DNA of 53,705 nt from Candidatus Kapaibacterium sp. GTDB lineage: Bacteria > Bacteroidota > Ignavibacteria > Kapaibacteriales > UBA2268. Positions 1 to 8,587 of the stretch are shown piece after piece. Location: NCBI GenBank assembly GCA_026390695.1, contig JAPLFL010000098.1:1-53705 (forward strand). Direction: 5' to 3'. Under the pieces are notes generated by a model. That model saw only the letters and a program-made list of their open reading frames with translations, was not told the origin of the DNA and did no database searches. The position numbers were made by a program, and so were the translations under genes. Positions within the stretch are counted from its first letter, which is position 1. Each line of letters opens with the position of its first letter.

Positions 1-222
1 AAAGATTGGCTTAAAAAGATCAGTTGAGAAGCTAAAAAAATGGAGCTTTTAAAAATTCCGAACCCTGAATTTTTAAAAGCTAAAAAAAAACTGTCTCAGG
101 TGAAAAAAAGCTTGGAATTCAACATAAAAGACAGCCTCTTTCCTATTAGTCAGAAAAATTTCTGACTGGTGGCGTGTTGGGGTTCATCGTATGGAACATC
201 CGACTGGAGCTAAAGATTCTCT

Positions 223-246
223 GTTCCCAAGCGGGAGCTTGGGAAC
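223..246. repeat. REP-like palindrome (GTTCCCAAGC family)
   Basis: A perfect 10-bp inverted repeat, GTTCCCAAGC and GCTTGGGAAC, with a 4-base spacer. Degenerate relatives lie at 8207-8229 and 8588-8610 on either side of a RAYT transposase remnant, so this looks like a dispersed REP-type element. Confidence 0.75.
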
Positions 247-299
247 AAGAAGATAAGTTGAGAGACTGTGTAATATCATTTCCTATTTGAAATAAATCG

Positions 300-364
300 A
301 TAGAACAGACGAGGACGTCTGTTCTACTTTGATTTATAGTAGCTTAGACGTCCACGTCTGAGCT
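300..364. repeat. Two adjacent palindromes with an ACGTCTG core
   Basis: The first is TAGAACAGACG / CGTCTGTTCTA (301-311 and 316-326, 4-base loop). The second is an 11-bp stem with one G-T pair (341-351 and 354-364, 2-base loop). Both contain AGACG/CGTCT cores, so they are probably related units of one dispersed palindromic repeat. Confidence 0.6.
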
Positions 365-511
365 TGATTTTACTTTTTTAAAATATGAAATGATATAAAT
401 GCCAGTAAGTTCTTGCATTCCAGAACATTTACATTTTTTCACACAAATTCGAAGCTTTGGAAAAACCTTGCAATCATTCCGAACATTCAATTCTTAATTC
501 TTAATTCGTAA

Positions 512-1678
512 TTAAACTATCACCGCTCCTCCGACCAGATCATCTCCCTCGTACATCACAACCGATTGCCCGGGACTGATGGCGCGGCGGGATTCGTCAA
601 ACTTGATGTGAAGCTGTCCGGCTTCGTCAATGCTGCAAGCTGCGGGAAAACCTTCGTCGCGGTATCTGATTTTCACAAGAAATTTGTTTTCAGGATTTAA
701 GCTGTTGTATTTAATGAGATTAACGTCTTTAGCTGTGAGTGAATCGGAGTAAAGATTGCTCTCGGTATCGACAACGATAAGATTTTTCTCGGGATCAATA
801 CGCTTTACGAATAAGGGGTCCTTGTGCGACAATCCCAAACCTTTGCGTTGACCGATCGTATATTGATAAATGCCCTGATGTGAACCAATTACCTTGTCAT
901 CCATGACAATATCTCCCGAAGGTGAGAGTTTGTCAAGCTCAGGGATATTTTTGTTTAAATAGCTGTGATAATCGTTATTCGGAATGAAGCAAATCTCTTG
1001 CGATTCAGGCTTTTGGGCGATCGGAATATCGTATTTCTCTGCCAAAGCGCGTGTTTGAGCTTTGGTCAAGTCCCCTAATGGGAAAATCGTGCGGCTAAGC
1101 TGTGCCTGAGTTAATCCCCAAAGGAAATACGATTGATCTTTTTTATGATCATTACCGCGAGCAATCACATATCTTTTGCTTTCAGGGAGATACTTGATTT
1201 TCGCATAATGCCCGGTGGCAACAAAATCGGCCCCATATTCATCGGCTTTTTGCAGGATACCAGTCCATTTAATCATCGGATTGCATCGGGCACATGGATT
1301 TGGAGTTCGCCCTTGCAGATATTCCTCCTTGAAATTCTCAATCACGTTTTGTCGGAAGGATTCCGTCAAGTCCATGAATTTATGAGGAATATTTAGCCGG
1401 CGGCTTACGTCGATAGCGTCGGCATAACCGTTGAGGGTGCAGCAATTTTTGGGATTGTCAATTGGACGACAAGTTTCATCCACCTTGAAAGGAGTTATCG
1501 TAAGGGCAATTACGTCGAAACCACGATCAACCAGCATTGCAGCGGCTACCGATGAGTCCACACCACCTGACAAACCAACCACCACGCGCGGCTTGCTGCC
1601 AAGTTTATCTGCAATCTTCGCCGAATTGTAATCATAAAGGAAATCATATATATCTGAGGTATTTGTATTCTGGAACAT
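512..1678 (-). CDS. mnmA: tRNA-specific 2-thiouridylase MnmA
   Basis: Cytoplasmic enzyme that makes 2-thiouridine at wobble position 34 of tRNAs for Lys, Glu and Gln, activating the base with ATP and inserting sulfur. The 388-residue product has the PP-loop SGGVDS at 37-42, NPCARCN at 127-133, ATGHYAK at 154-160, KDQSYFLWGL at 180-189, the second catalytic cysteine in QEICFIP (Cys230) and GQRKGLGL at 276-283. The length fits the family, with about 30 extra N-terminal residues before the PP-loop. Instead of the DxxC of the E. coli enzyme it has CxxC (Cys129, Cys132), giving three cysteines near the active site. It is transcribed divergently from the beta-helix gene. Start: first ATG of the frame; no clear Shine-Dalgarno, which is usual in this lineage. 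Identification is very secure. Confidence 0.97.
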   Translation of the reverse strand: MFQNTNTSDIYDFLYDYNSAKIADKLGSKPRVVVGLSGGVDSSVAAAMLVDRGFDVIALTITPFKVDETCRPIDNPKNCCTLNGYADAIDVSRRLNIPHKFMDLTESFRQNVIENFKEEYLQGRTPNPCARCNPMIKWTGILQKADEYGADFVATGHYAKIKYLPESKRYVIARGNDHKKDQSYFLWGLTQAQLSRTIFPLGDLTKAQTRALAEKYDIPIAQKPESQEICFIPNNDYHSYLNKNIPELDKLSPSGDIVMDDKVIGSHQGIYQYTIGQRKGLGLSHKDPLFVKRIDPEKNLIVVDTESNLYSDSLTAKDVNLIKYNSLNPENKFLVKIRYRDEGFPAACSIDEAGQLHIKFDESRRAISPGQSVVMYEGDDLVGGAVIV

Positions 1679-1804
1679 TTTAAATTAAGTAAGTGAAAAA
1701 AGAAGAAGACGAACAGAAAGTAGAATTATTTTTTCAAAGTATTTGGAAATAATAAATAATGTTTGTAATTTTGTTAATTGTGTTTTGTCAAAAGAGGTCT
1801 TAAC

Positions 1805-3604
1805 ATGTTTTATAGTTTTATTAATCTCGCTACATCTAAACAGCGCTCTCATTCAATCAAAGCGGCAATTGTATTTATATTTATTTTAAACTCATCAAAT
1901 ACTCTGTATTGTCAAAAAACAGTAAAAATTGACGGTTATGTGTATCTTACAAAACAAACCGATCACAGCGGGATTAAAATTAAATTTGACATGATTGTTC
2001 CCGATACCAATAAGTATTCAGTAATGAGCGCTTCAAATGGCTATTTTAATATAAATATCCAAGAGGGAGTCTATAAAATTACATACTCTAAGGATTCTTA
2101 TGATACGCCACCTTTGGACAACGTTCAACTCTTTAAAGATACTACTTTAAAGTCAATTTATTTGAATAAAGTTGATTTAACCGGGAGTATATCCGGCACA
2201 ATAAGCAGAGCTGATTATGTTCTGCAAGATTCTTGTATTGTTGAAAAAGGAAAAACTCTGTATATTGAGGCTGGGACAAAATTGTTGTTTAAAGCAAATG
2301 GGCAGTTAGTGGTTGATGGGACATTAATTGCAAAAGGAAATGTATCTGATTCTATTATATTCACTGAATACGATAATAATAATGGATGGAAAGGAATACA
2401 TTTCAATAGTACAATCGATACTGCGAATTCATTTGAATACTGTCGAGTATCCAAATCTATAAATTCAGCAATTACATTATATTATTCAAATGCAAATATT
2501 TACAATTGCAAAATTTCTGATAACTCAGTTCCTGATATTAAAGTTCCAGGAATTGTTGCTGAAAGTTCAACACTGACTGTCAAAAATACCTTATTTTTAA
2601 AGAATACGGCAAAAGGAAACCAACAAGGTGGTGCAGCTTTAAAAATATGTGGTGGAACTGCAAATATATACTCATCGAGCTTCAGATATAATTCATGCGA
2701 GGAGCATTACGCATCAGCAATATACGCATTTAATAACGCATCAATTAATGTCTTCAGCACAGAATTTATACATAATTCTTCGGGATATATGTCATCTGCT
2801 ATTAGCGTTGAGCAAGCAGAAATTCCATCGAATATTATCAATTGTACATTTTACAGAAATGACGTGTTAAAACCAACATTCTATTATGATAGAAATTGCA
2901 TCTCGGGATATGGGAAATTAAATATATACAACTGTCTTTTTATTGACCAAGCAAATCCAACAATTTATTCTTCAACCGATGCATTAATAAAAGTAAAAAA
3001 CAGTTGCTTCTCACCAAGCAATCCAAATCCAAAAACTACCTTTTATCAATGCGACAAGTGGTTAGGTGAAATAGTTAAAAAGAATGTTAAGAATACTGAT
3101 TGTGATGTTTACAATAATATTTTTACACATTCAGGAGTGCCTTATCCCGAGAAAGATGATTTGAGGCTCTGGGCTTATAGTGAATGTATTGATGCAGGTG
3201 ATAATCAATACTCTTCTTTGGGAAAAGAAGACATATTGTGTAACCCAAGGATTTACTCAATTAATAAAGATTCGATAGGAGTAATCGATATCGGTGCTTT
3301 TGAATTTCAAGGGAACTTTATTAATGAAGTAGAGCCAGCTAATAAACTTATCGAGAACATGTTTTATCCTAATCCTGCTTCAAATACACTAATTTTTAAA
3401 CTTAAAACCAACTTAACGACTAATCCTATAATAAAAATTTACAATTCAATAGGAATGCTTATATATTTTGAAATTTATATGGATATATCCCTGTCGGATT
3501 ATAATAAATCAATTGATATATCGGCATTTCCATCCGGCTTTTATATATGTGAAATTATTCAGGGAAATTCTATATTTAGGGACAAACTGAATATAATTAA
3601 ATAG
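1805..3604 (+). CDS. Secreted beta-helix protein with T9SS sorting domain
   Basis: Predicted surface or secreted protein of 599 residues. A hydrophobic signal segment near residues 20-36 is followed by a small carboxypeptidase-regulatory-like beta-sandwich (about 40-120). A long right-handed parallel beta-helix region follows (about 130-480, with recurring Asn/Ser rungs such as INVFSTEFIHNSS and a recurring 'YNC.I..N' pattern). The last 80 residues are a type-A T9SS sorting domain opening with FYPNPASNTLIF and ending in a basic-hydrophobic strand. I chose ATG 1805 over the upstream TTG 1778 because AAAGAGG sits 7 bases before it. The substrate or binding partner cannot be told; such helices occur in polysaccharide lyases and in adhesins, and no catalytic residues are recognisable. 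Confidence 0.85.
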   Translation: MFYSFINLATSKQRSHSIKAAIVFIFILNSSNTLYCQKTVKIDGYVYLTKQTDHSGIKIKFDMIVPDTNKYSVMSASNGYFNINIQEGVYKITYSKDSYDTPPLDNVQLFKDTTLKSIYLNKVDLTGSISGTISRADYVLQDSCIVEKGKTLYIEAGTKLLFKANGQLVVDGTLIAKGNVSDSIIFTEYDNNNGWKGIHFNSTIDTANSFEYCRVSKSINSAITLYYSNANIYNCKISDNSVPDIKVPGIVAESSTLTVKNTLFLKNTAKGNQQGGAALKICGGTANIYSSSFRYNSCEEHYASAIYAFNNASINVFSTEFIHNSSGYMSSAISVEQAEIPSNIINCTFYRNDVLKPTFYYDRNCISGYGKLNIYNCLFIDQANPTIYSSTDALIKVKNSCFSPSNPNPKTTFYQCDKWLGEIVKKNVKNTDCDVYNNIFTHSGVPYPEKDDLRLWAYSECIDAGDNQYSSLGKEDILCNPRIYSINKDSIGVIDIGAFEFQGNFINEVEPANKLIENMFYPNPASNTLIFKLKTNLTTNPIIKIYNSIGMLIYFEIYMDISLSDYNKSIDISAFPSGFYICEIIQGNSIFRDKLNIIK

Positions 3605-3739
3605 TAGTAAATAAGGAAAGAATACAGTATATAAAGTTATTGATTGATTTTTTATATTGTTAGCGCAAACGATGTAATTAGATAAATAACACTTTAGAAT
3701 AAATAAAAGATATTCTTCACAACTCGTAATTCGTAATTT

Positions 3740-5656
3740 TCAGTTATTCGGAATCAATACGCTAAACACTGAGCCAACTCCCACTTTACTATTCACATTA
3801 ATTGAACCACCGAGCAGTTCTACATATTTTTTTGCAAGTGTCAAGCCTAAGCCAGTCCCTTCGTGACTTCGGGACAATCCTTCACTGCCCTGACGAAATG
3901 CCAAAAAGATAGTTTCAAAATATTTTTCCTCAATTCCTATTCCTGTGTCTTCAACTTCTATAATTGTTGAATCTATTGCATCTAAATTGTCATGTTTCAA
4001 TCTGATGGTGATTGCTCCCTGATTTGTAAACTTAATAGCATTATCAATAATACAATTCAAAATTGATTGCACTGCTTTCAAATCTGCATTAATCAGCATT
4101 TCTGACTCTATAGAACTAAAGGTAATTTCAAGATTTTTCTCATTTGCAAAATCCGAAAAAGCCTGAATTGCCATAAATACGATTTCATTCAGATCAATCT
4201 GAGTAATTTCAGGTTCATACTCACCTGATTCAAGTTTAGATATATCAAGGATTAAATTCAATGTGTCCATTAGTCTTTTGCTGGAATCATATATCGCATT
4301 TCCAATATCATGAAGTTCGTCGAGATCATCAATCCTTGGAATCATCTTTGAAAATCCCATAATACCTATCATTGGAGTTCGCAATTCATGCCCCATATTT
4401 GCAATAATATTTTCAAGATATTTTTTACGTTCACGCAGGTCTTCTTCCATTCTTTGCTGTTCTTCAAGCTGACGTTTAACCTTCCAATGTACAACTAATT
4501 CATTAAAATTCTGTGCTAAATCCTGGATTTCATCGCTTGTTTGAATATCGAGTTTATAATCCAGATTTCCCTCTCTAATGATTTTGGTTCCTTGAATTAA
4601 TTTTGCTATTGGCTTTGTGAACATACTTGAAGCATAATAAGCAATGATTATTGAAGTTAACAATACTAAAACTAAAAGAATGATCAAAGTAATGAATAAT
4701 TTATTAACTGGTGCGAAAACAATACTTGTAGGAATTTCCGTAAAAACAACATAACGATTTGCATTTGAATTTCCCATTTCAAATATATTTGTATATTCAA
4801 TAATCCGTTGAGAATTATTCATTACCCTACCGCTTTTACCATTTAATATCGAATCGGCAACCTCTTCACCATAGTCATGTTGGAGATTTTCTTCCTGCCG
4901 CGAAGCAAGCAAACGGTTCCAGTTATTCTTTTTTAATGAATGGTAAAGATAAAAACCTTCTCCATTGCACATAACTACTTTAATGCTTGTGTCACGATCA
5001 GAAATTGTAAATAATTTAAAGAAATTCTCTGCATGAATACTGGCTATGATTATTGTTTCAGGCTTACCTTTATCATTATAAATTGGGAAAATACAGTCAA
5101 TTGAAGGAACAATTTTTCCAGTTTCGGGCATTTTTATTTCAGATGGAGATAATTTTAAGTCACCTTTTTTCATATCCGAAATTACATCTACATAGAATAA
5201 TATCGGCTTTCTCGATAATTTATTTTTAGGAGTAATATATGTTGAAATACTATCAAAAAATATTGATGAAAATTTACGTCCACTACTATTAATAAATTCA
5301 ATTTTAAAGTATAATCCATCTTTAAATAATTCAATAATTTCATTTTGAGCAGGATTATATTCTGTGATTAACTCAAATTGAGAGGAAGAATAATTCTCAA
5401 TTAAATGCCGTACTTCCTTAGTTTTGGAGAGCATTATCAATTCTCTGTTAATCCGTGAAAGAACAAGATTAGTCCTTTCTTTTATAGAAATCACTTCGTT
5501 TTTAACATTGCGTAATGCTTCTTCACGCTTGTTATTGATAAGCTTTTGCATAACAATTGAGCTTATTACTAAAACAGGTATTGTTGTTAAAACAATAAAG
5601 AGAAAATTCAACTTTCCCTGAATTTTTAATTTTCTGAATATCTTGATATTAATCAT
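3740..5656 (-). CDS. Membrane sensor histidine kinase (Cache-like sensor, HAMP)
   Basis: 638-residue inner-membrane kinase. TM1 is at about 17-36, a periplasmic domain at 37-318 looks like a double-Cache fold (for example FPIYNDKGKPETIII and NGEGFYLYHS), and TM2 is at 319-342. HAMP (343-395) and a short coiled coil follow. The HisKA box is NMGHELRTP with phospho-acceptor His423. The ATPase domain has the N-box around Asn534-Asn539, DTGIGI at 570-575 and GTGLGL at 600-605. All catalytic motifs are intact. There is no receiver domain and no response regulator next door, so its partner must lie elsewhere. It is the last gene of a three-gene operon, 7 bp after the cupredoxin gene, which suggests it reads a redox or metal cue from the two upstream products (inference). 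Confidence 0.92.
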   Translation of the reverse strand: MINIKIFRKLKIQGKLNFLFIVLTTIPVLVISSIVMQKLINNKREEALRNVKNEVISIKERTNLVLSRINRELIMLSKTKEVRHLIENYSSSQFELITEYNPAQNEIIELFKDGLYFKIEFINSSGRKFSSIFFDSISTYITPKNKLSRKPILFYVDVISDMKKGDLKLSPSEIKMPETGKIVPSIDCIFPIYNDKGKPETIIIASIHAENFFKLFTISDRDTSIKVVMCNGEGFYLYHSLKKNNWNRLLASRQEENLQHDYGEEVADSILNGKSGRVMNNSQRIIEYTNIFEMGNSNANRYVVFTEIPTSIVFAPVNKLFITLIILLVLVLLTSIIIAYYASSMFTKPIAKLIQGTKIIREGNLDYKLDIQTSDEIQDLAQNFNELVVHWKVKRQLEEQQRMEEDLRERKKYLENIIANMGHELRTPMIGIMGFSKMIPRIDDLDELHDIGNAIYDSSKRLMDTLNLILDISKLESGEYEPEITQIDLNEIVFMAIQAFSDFANEKNLEITFSSIESEMLINADLKAVQSILNCIIDNAIKFTNQGAITIRLKHDNLDAIDSTIIEVEDTGIGIEEKYFETIFLAFRQGSEGLSRSHEGTGLGLTLAKKYVELLGGSINVNSKVGVGSVFSVLIPNN

Positions 5657-5663
5657 AATTACA

Positions 5664-6242
5664 TCATTCTTCTAATATAAAATCGATATTAAAATCCTTA
5701 TTACTTTGTACTGTAATTTCTACTGTTTTTGGTTTTGCCCATTCATGCCATGTTGATAATTTATATCTTCCGGCAGGTACATTTTTAATGATAAATCTCC
5801 CAGATTCATTTGTGACTGCAAAATATGGTGTTTCTAAAACGTATATATACGCACTCATTTCTGGGTGGACATGACATAATAAAGGAACAAGCCCTGGTTT
5901 ATCAAATACTAATGACTTTTTACTTCCCTGTTCATAAGTTCCAAAATCGAATTTCTTTATTTTTGCCGATGAAAAAACACTGTGTCGTGTAATATCACTG
6001 TTTGGAAATACTACTGTCGTGCCAATAAGAATCGGTAAAACATGAGGGATAAAAGTTAAATCCTTCTGATCCATAACGACTGGTGAACTTGGTGGACTAA
6101 ACTGTAAACCATTTATTTTCTCGATATAGACAATAACATCTGGCAATGCGCCCTCAACGGTTTTAACTACACCTTTTATATCGGCTGAAATTAAATTAAA
6201 ATAACTTGTTAGCAAAAAAGCTAAAACATATATATATTTCAT
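5664..6242 (-). CDS. Periplasmic cupredoxin-like protein (methylamine-utilization-like)
   Basis: 192 residues with a signal peptide (about 1-20, ending ISA). The middle resembles plastocyanin: TRHSVF carries a candidate ligand His87, and LLCHVHPEM supplies Cys123, His126 and Met129, i.e. the His-Cys-His-Met set of a type 1 copper site. Residues 140-190 form a carboxypeptidase-regulatory-like beta-sandwich (GRFIIKNVPAGRYKLSTWHEW). Proteins of this shape are often annotated as 'methylamine utilization protein', although no mau genes are present here. Middle gene of the operon, 18 bp after the cytochrome-type gene and 7 bp before the kinase gene. Likely role: electron-transfer or copper-dependent sensing partner. 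Copper binding is inferred from ligand spacing only. Confidence 0.8.
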   Translation of the reverse strand: MKYIYVLAFLLTSYFNLISADIKGVVKTVEGALPDVIVYIEKINGLQFSPPSSPVVMDQKDLTFIPHVLPILIGTTVVFPNSDITRHSVFSSAKIKKFDFGTYEQGSKKSLVFDKPGLVPLLCHVHPEMSAYIYVLETPYFAVTNESGRFIIKNVPAGRYKLSTWHEWAKPKTVEITVQSNKDFNIDFILEE

Positions 6243-6260
6243 TTTTATCCTTTAGTTTTG

Positions 6261-7583
6261 TTAAAAAGCGATTAATGCAAAAATCCTAAAATTTTTAAAA
6301 ATTTCCCTTTTATCTGCAATAATTATTGATCCGTTCACATTTTTATCATGGTGATACTGGAAGCAACCTTCAAATGACAATCTAAAATTCTGTCTGACTA
6401 ACATAGTTAAATTTGGTATTAAATTTGAAATAATATCTTTATCATTTGTCTCGAATTTGGATTGAATATGCTCTAATCTCAATACACCGATAAGCCAAGG
6501 ATAAAAATTATAATTTATTTCTCCGAAATATACCAGACTCGAAAGTTTTTTATAGCTTGTATCAGGTTTTAAATCGCTTCCAAACATACCACCGGCTAAG
6601 AAGTCAAATTTGTTGTATGAATACTTCAAATCGGCTCCAAATCGCTTAAAATTGTTATTATAAGATTTCTTTGATGTATCAAATTTAAGAGAATTGCCAT
6701 AATAAGTAAAAAATCCCATCATTAAGGAGTTATATTCCGAAATATAAGTCTGCGATGAATCCCTCAACCGATCAAAACCATCAAGAAATATACCTCCTAA
6801 CTTGAATCCAACCCTGCCATAGTAATCGAATTTATCAAAAGAATCGTTATCGCTATAGCCAATGCTATTGACAAGACCAACCTGATAATTAACCGAATGA
6901 TTTAAAAAGCCGTTAAGTTCAAAACCGGAATGGCTCTTCCTTGCAGCCCAATCCCCTGCAGCAGCATAATCCTGAAGATTGGTATTTGCCAAAGTAATCT
7001 TCTGATTACCCGGATAAGAGTCGTTTATTCCCGGTTCAAATTTACCTACTTTTAGATTAAAATAATTTCCAAGACTAAAAAGGTCATTAAATCTTAAAAA
7101 CATACGGTTTGAGCCATATTCGCTGCTCCAGGAGCCAAAGAACGAAATATCTTCTCCAAAAGTTCCTGCAAAAATAAGTCCAAGATCGGCAGGCATATCG
7201 ACAATTAATTTTGGATTATCGACCTTCCTGAAATTATTCTGCAATCCGAAAGCTGCATAGATAGCTATTGGAACAGTGCCAGGGATGCTGCTCGGCCATA
7301 TTCCATCGGGCCATATATCTTTCCATGAATCCGCTCCTAACTTTAGAGGTGGATCCTTAACCCAGCTTTGAAGCTGTGAGGGCAGGTTATAGCCATTCCT
7401 GCGAAAAGCCTCACCTACTGCATTCCTTTTAGTTATTGCGATATGGCAGGTTGCACAAGCGGTTTTGTATTTCCTTGCGAAAGCAGGAATAGCAGCGGAT
7501 TCATCTCTGAAAATAATCAGAAAAAAAATGATAGCAATTAGTAAATTAATTGATTTAGCTGAATTAGTATATATATTGATCAT
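6261..7583 (-). CDS. Outer-membrane-type protein with one c-type heme motif
   Basis: 440 residues. A hydrophobic export signal (about 12-32) is followed by the heme motif CATCH (Cys43, Cys46, His47) in the context FARKYKTACATCH, then GEAFRRNGYNLP, a combination typical of a family of heme-tagged outer-membrane proteins in environmental bacteria. From about residue 90 to the end the sequence is a series of amphipathic beta strands with aromatic girdles, and the last strand ends in Phe (IFALIAF), as in beta-barrels. First gene of the operon with the cupredoxin and the kinase. Likely role: barrel carrying a mono-heme head, moving or sensing electrons at the outer membrane (inference). I cannot name a substrate. 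Confidence 0.75.
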   Translation of the reverse strand: MINIYTNSAKSINLLIAIIFFLIIFRDESAAIPAFARKYKTACATCHIAITKRNAVGEAFRRNGYNLPSQLQSWVKDPPLKLGADSWKDIWPDGIWPSSIPGTVPIAIYAAFGLQNNFRKVDNPKLIVDMPADLGLIFAGTFGEDISFFGSWSSEYGSNRMFLRFNDLFSLGNYFNLKVGKFEPGINDSYPGNQKITLANTNLQDYAAAGDWAARKSHSGFELNGFLNHSVNYQVGLVNSIGYSDNDSFDKFDYYGRVGFKLGGIFLDGFDRLRDSSQTYISEYNSLMMGFFTYYGNSLKFDTSKKSYNNNFKRFGADLKYSYNKFDFLAGGMFGSDLKPDTSYKKLSSLVYFGEINYNFYPWLIGVLRLEHIQSKFETNDKDIISNLIPNLTMLVRQNFRLSFEGCFQYHHDKNVNGSIIIADKREIFKNFRIFALIAF

Positions 7584-7670
7584 AAATTATCCGAAATTGT
7601 AAATAATGAGAAACGTATTATTCTTTACGTTATTTTATAGTTTAAACTAAAAAATAGAAAAACAATTTGG

Positions 7671-7905
7671 TATTCCTGCTAATGAGCTTGTGTAAAAACT
7701 CTTTATTGCTGTCATTCCTGCGAATGAGACTGTGTGAAAACAATCTTTTTCTGTCATTCCTGCGCATGAGACTGTGTGAAAACAATCTTTTTCTGTCATT
7801 CCTGCGCATGAGACTGTGTGAAAACAATCTTTTTCTGTCATTCCTGCGCATGAGACTGTGTGAAAACAATCTTCGCATGAGACTGTGTGAAAACAATCTT
7901 TTTCT
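7671..7905. repeat. 42-bp tandem repeat array
   Basis: Units begin with GTCATTCCTGCG at 7711, 7753, 7795 and 7837, an exact 42-bp period. A degenerate unit lies to the left (from 7671) and a shortened 32-bp unit at 7874-7905. Each unit is [GTCATTCCTGCGCAT]-[GAGACTGTGTGAAAAC]-[T-rich linker]. The leftmost unit carries a different middle (GAGCTTGTGTAAAAAC), the variant that dominates the second locus at 37 kb. Because 42 is a multiple of 3, long but spurious reading frames appear on both strands. Confidence 0.9.
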
Positions 7906-7999
7906 GTCATTCCTGCGCATGCAGGAATCCCCTGATTGGTACTGGATGGGGATTCCTGCATTCGCAGGAATGACAAGGAATTGACGTTTTCGCACAGTC
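7906..7999. repeat. Palindromic mobile element end (27-bp stem)
   Basis: A 27-bp stem (7906-7932 against 7948-7974, one mismatch) built on ATTCCTGCGNATGCAGGAAT-type sequence with a 15-base loop. It is bounded on the right by GTTTTCGCACAGTC (7986-7999), the inverted partner of GACTGTGTGAAAAC in the tandem units on its left. This makes a MITE-like palindrome with imperfect terminal inverted repeats whose left arm has been reiterated. Similar elements lie at 37031-37260 and, decayed, at 35929-35990. Confidence 0.8.
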
Positions 8000-8159
8000 C
8001 CTAATGCTGGATTTACTAATCCAATGTCTATCAGTTATAACAGGTGGATTATACAGAATGAGTGTCCAAAAAATCTGACACAATTGATAAGCACAAATTA
8101 TTTTTTTAACAAAATTTGAAAAATTATGCACTTTTATTAGAAAAAAGTTGATTTAGCGC

Positions 8160-8187
8160 TTGACAGGTATTTTTTTTTGTTAATTTG
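8160..8187 (+). promoter_or_regulatory. Possible promoter before the RAYT remnant
   Basis: TTGACA at 8160-8165 and TAATTTG at 8181-8187 are separated by 15 bases, loosely like a Bacteroidota -33/-7 pair (TTG ... TAnnTTTG). The -7 element is one base short of consensus. Weak, sequence-only evidence. Confidence 0.25.
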
Positions 8188-8206
8188 GAGTGTATTTATG
8201 TATCTT

Positions 8207-8229
8207 GTTTCCAAGCCAAGCTTGGGAGC
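8207..8229. repeat. REP-like palindrome, left of RAYT remnant
   Basis: GTTTCCAAGC / GCTTGGGAGC with a 3-base loop, two mismatches from the perfect copy at 223-246. It lies 33 bases upstream of the transposase remnant. Confidence 0.6.
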
Positions 8230-8261
8230 AATGAATCTCTAATAAAAGGATAGATTGAGAA

Positions 8262-8543
8262 ATGAGAACAAGATTTAAAATATTTGAAAAAGAAACAAAC
8301 TATTTAGTCAGCTCTTCAACTGTTGATTATACTGAATTACTAAATCATTTCATTCAGGCGAAGAAATCATATAAGAATGAATCTACTTATCAGATATGGC
8401 ATGAGGGTTTTCATCATGAGCTAATGTCTGAGATGATTGTTTTAAAAAAAAAGGATGAGTATATCTATAATAATCCAGTCAAAAGGGATATGTTGCCAGA
8501 CCCGAAGATTGGATTTATCCGAGAGCAACCAATTATTTTTTAG
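8262..8543 (+). pseudogene. RAYT (REP-associated Y1 transposase) remnant, internally deleted
   Basis: 93 codons that join the two ends of a RAYT protein. The N-terminus (RFKIFEKETNYLVSSSTVD) matches the opening strand of the family. The part from about residue 30 (AKKSYKNESTYQIWHEGFH) and YIYNNPVKRDMLPDP match the C-terminal third, where intact members have YQVWQEGFHP and YIHNNPVKRG. The middle with the HUH metal-binding histidines is missing, as is the C-terminal end, so it cannot be active; intact relatives are about 180-230 residues. Full RAYTs excise single-stranded REP palindromes. GTTCCCAAGC-type palindromes flank this remnant on both sides, the usual RAYT/REP arrangement. Family assignment is by motif memory, not search. 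Confidence 0.75.
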
Positions 8544-8587
8544 GGAAGGGAGTTTTAGAAATTGTTTCGATTATATAAGACTATTGT

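Larger units (their letters stand above)
1..511. other. Non-coding left edge with palindromes
   Basis: No convincing gene is visible in these 511 bases. The first 52 bases could be the last codons of a gene truncated by the window edge, but two frames are equally possible. The rest is AT-rich with three short palindromes listed separately. The region lies downstream of mnmA, which ends at 512; no clear hairpin-plus-T-run terminator is visible at that end. Confidence 0.6.
8000..8261. other. Intergenic stretch before the transposase remnant
   Basis: Non-coding and AT-rich, with T-runs at 8101 and 8170. The only recognisable content is the possible promoter at 8160-8187 and the palindrome at 8207-8229, listed separately. 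Confidence 0.5.

Noticed and set aside
1-52. Truncated gene end at the left edge
   Set aside because: Two frames end in stops within 52 bases and neither gives a recognisable sequence.
1133-1631. Plus-strand frames of 66-87 codons inside mnmA
   Set aside because: They lie antisense to a well-supported conserved gene and show no independent signals.
5664-6242. Methylamine dehydrogenase maturation gene
   Set aside because: The similarity is only to the generic 'methylamine utilization' annotation; no mau structural genes are nearby and the neighbours suggest a sensing role.
7671-7905. Possible CRISPR array
   Set aside because: The repeats are contiguous with no variable spacers, and there are no cas genes in the window; the same holds for 37031-37260 and 50027-50341.
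7642-7995. Open frames of 105-117 codons on both strands across the 42-bp array
   Set aside because: A 42-bp unit without stops keeps frames open automatically; the frames have no ribosome site, and both strands give equally repetitive products.
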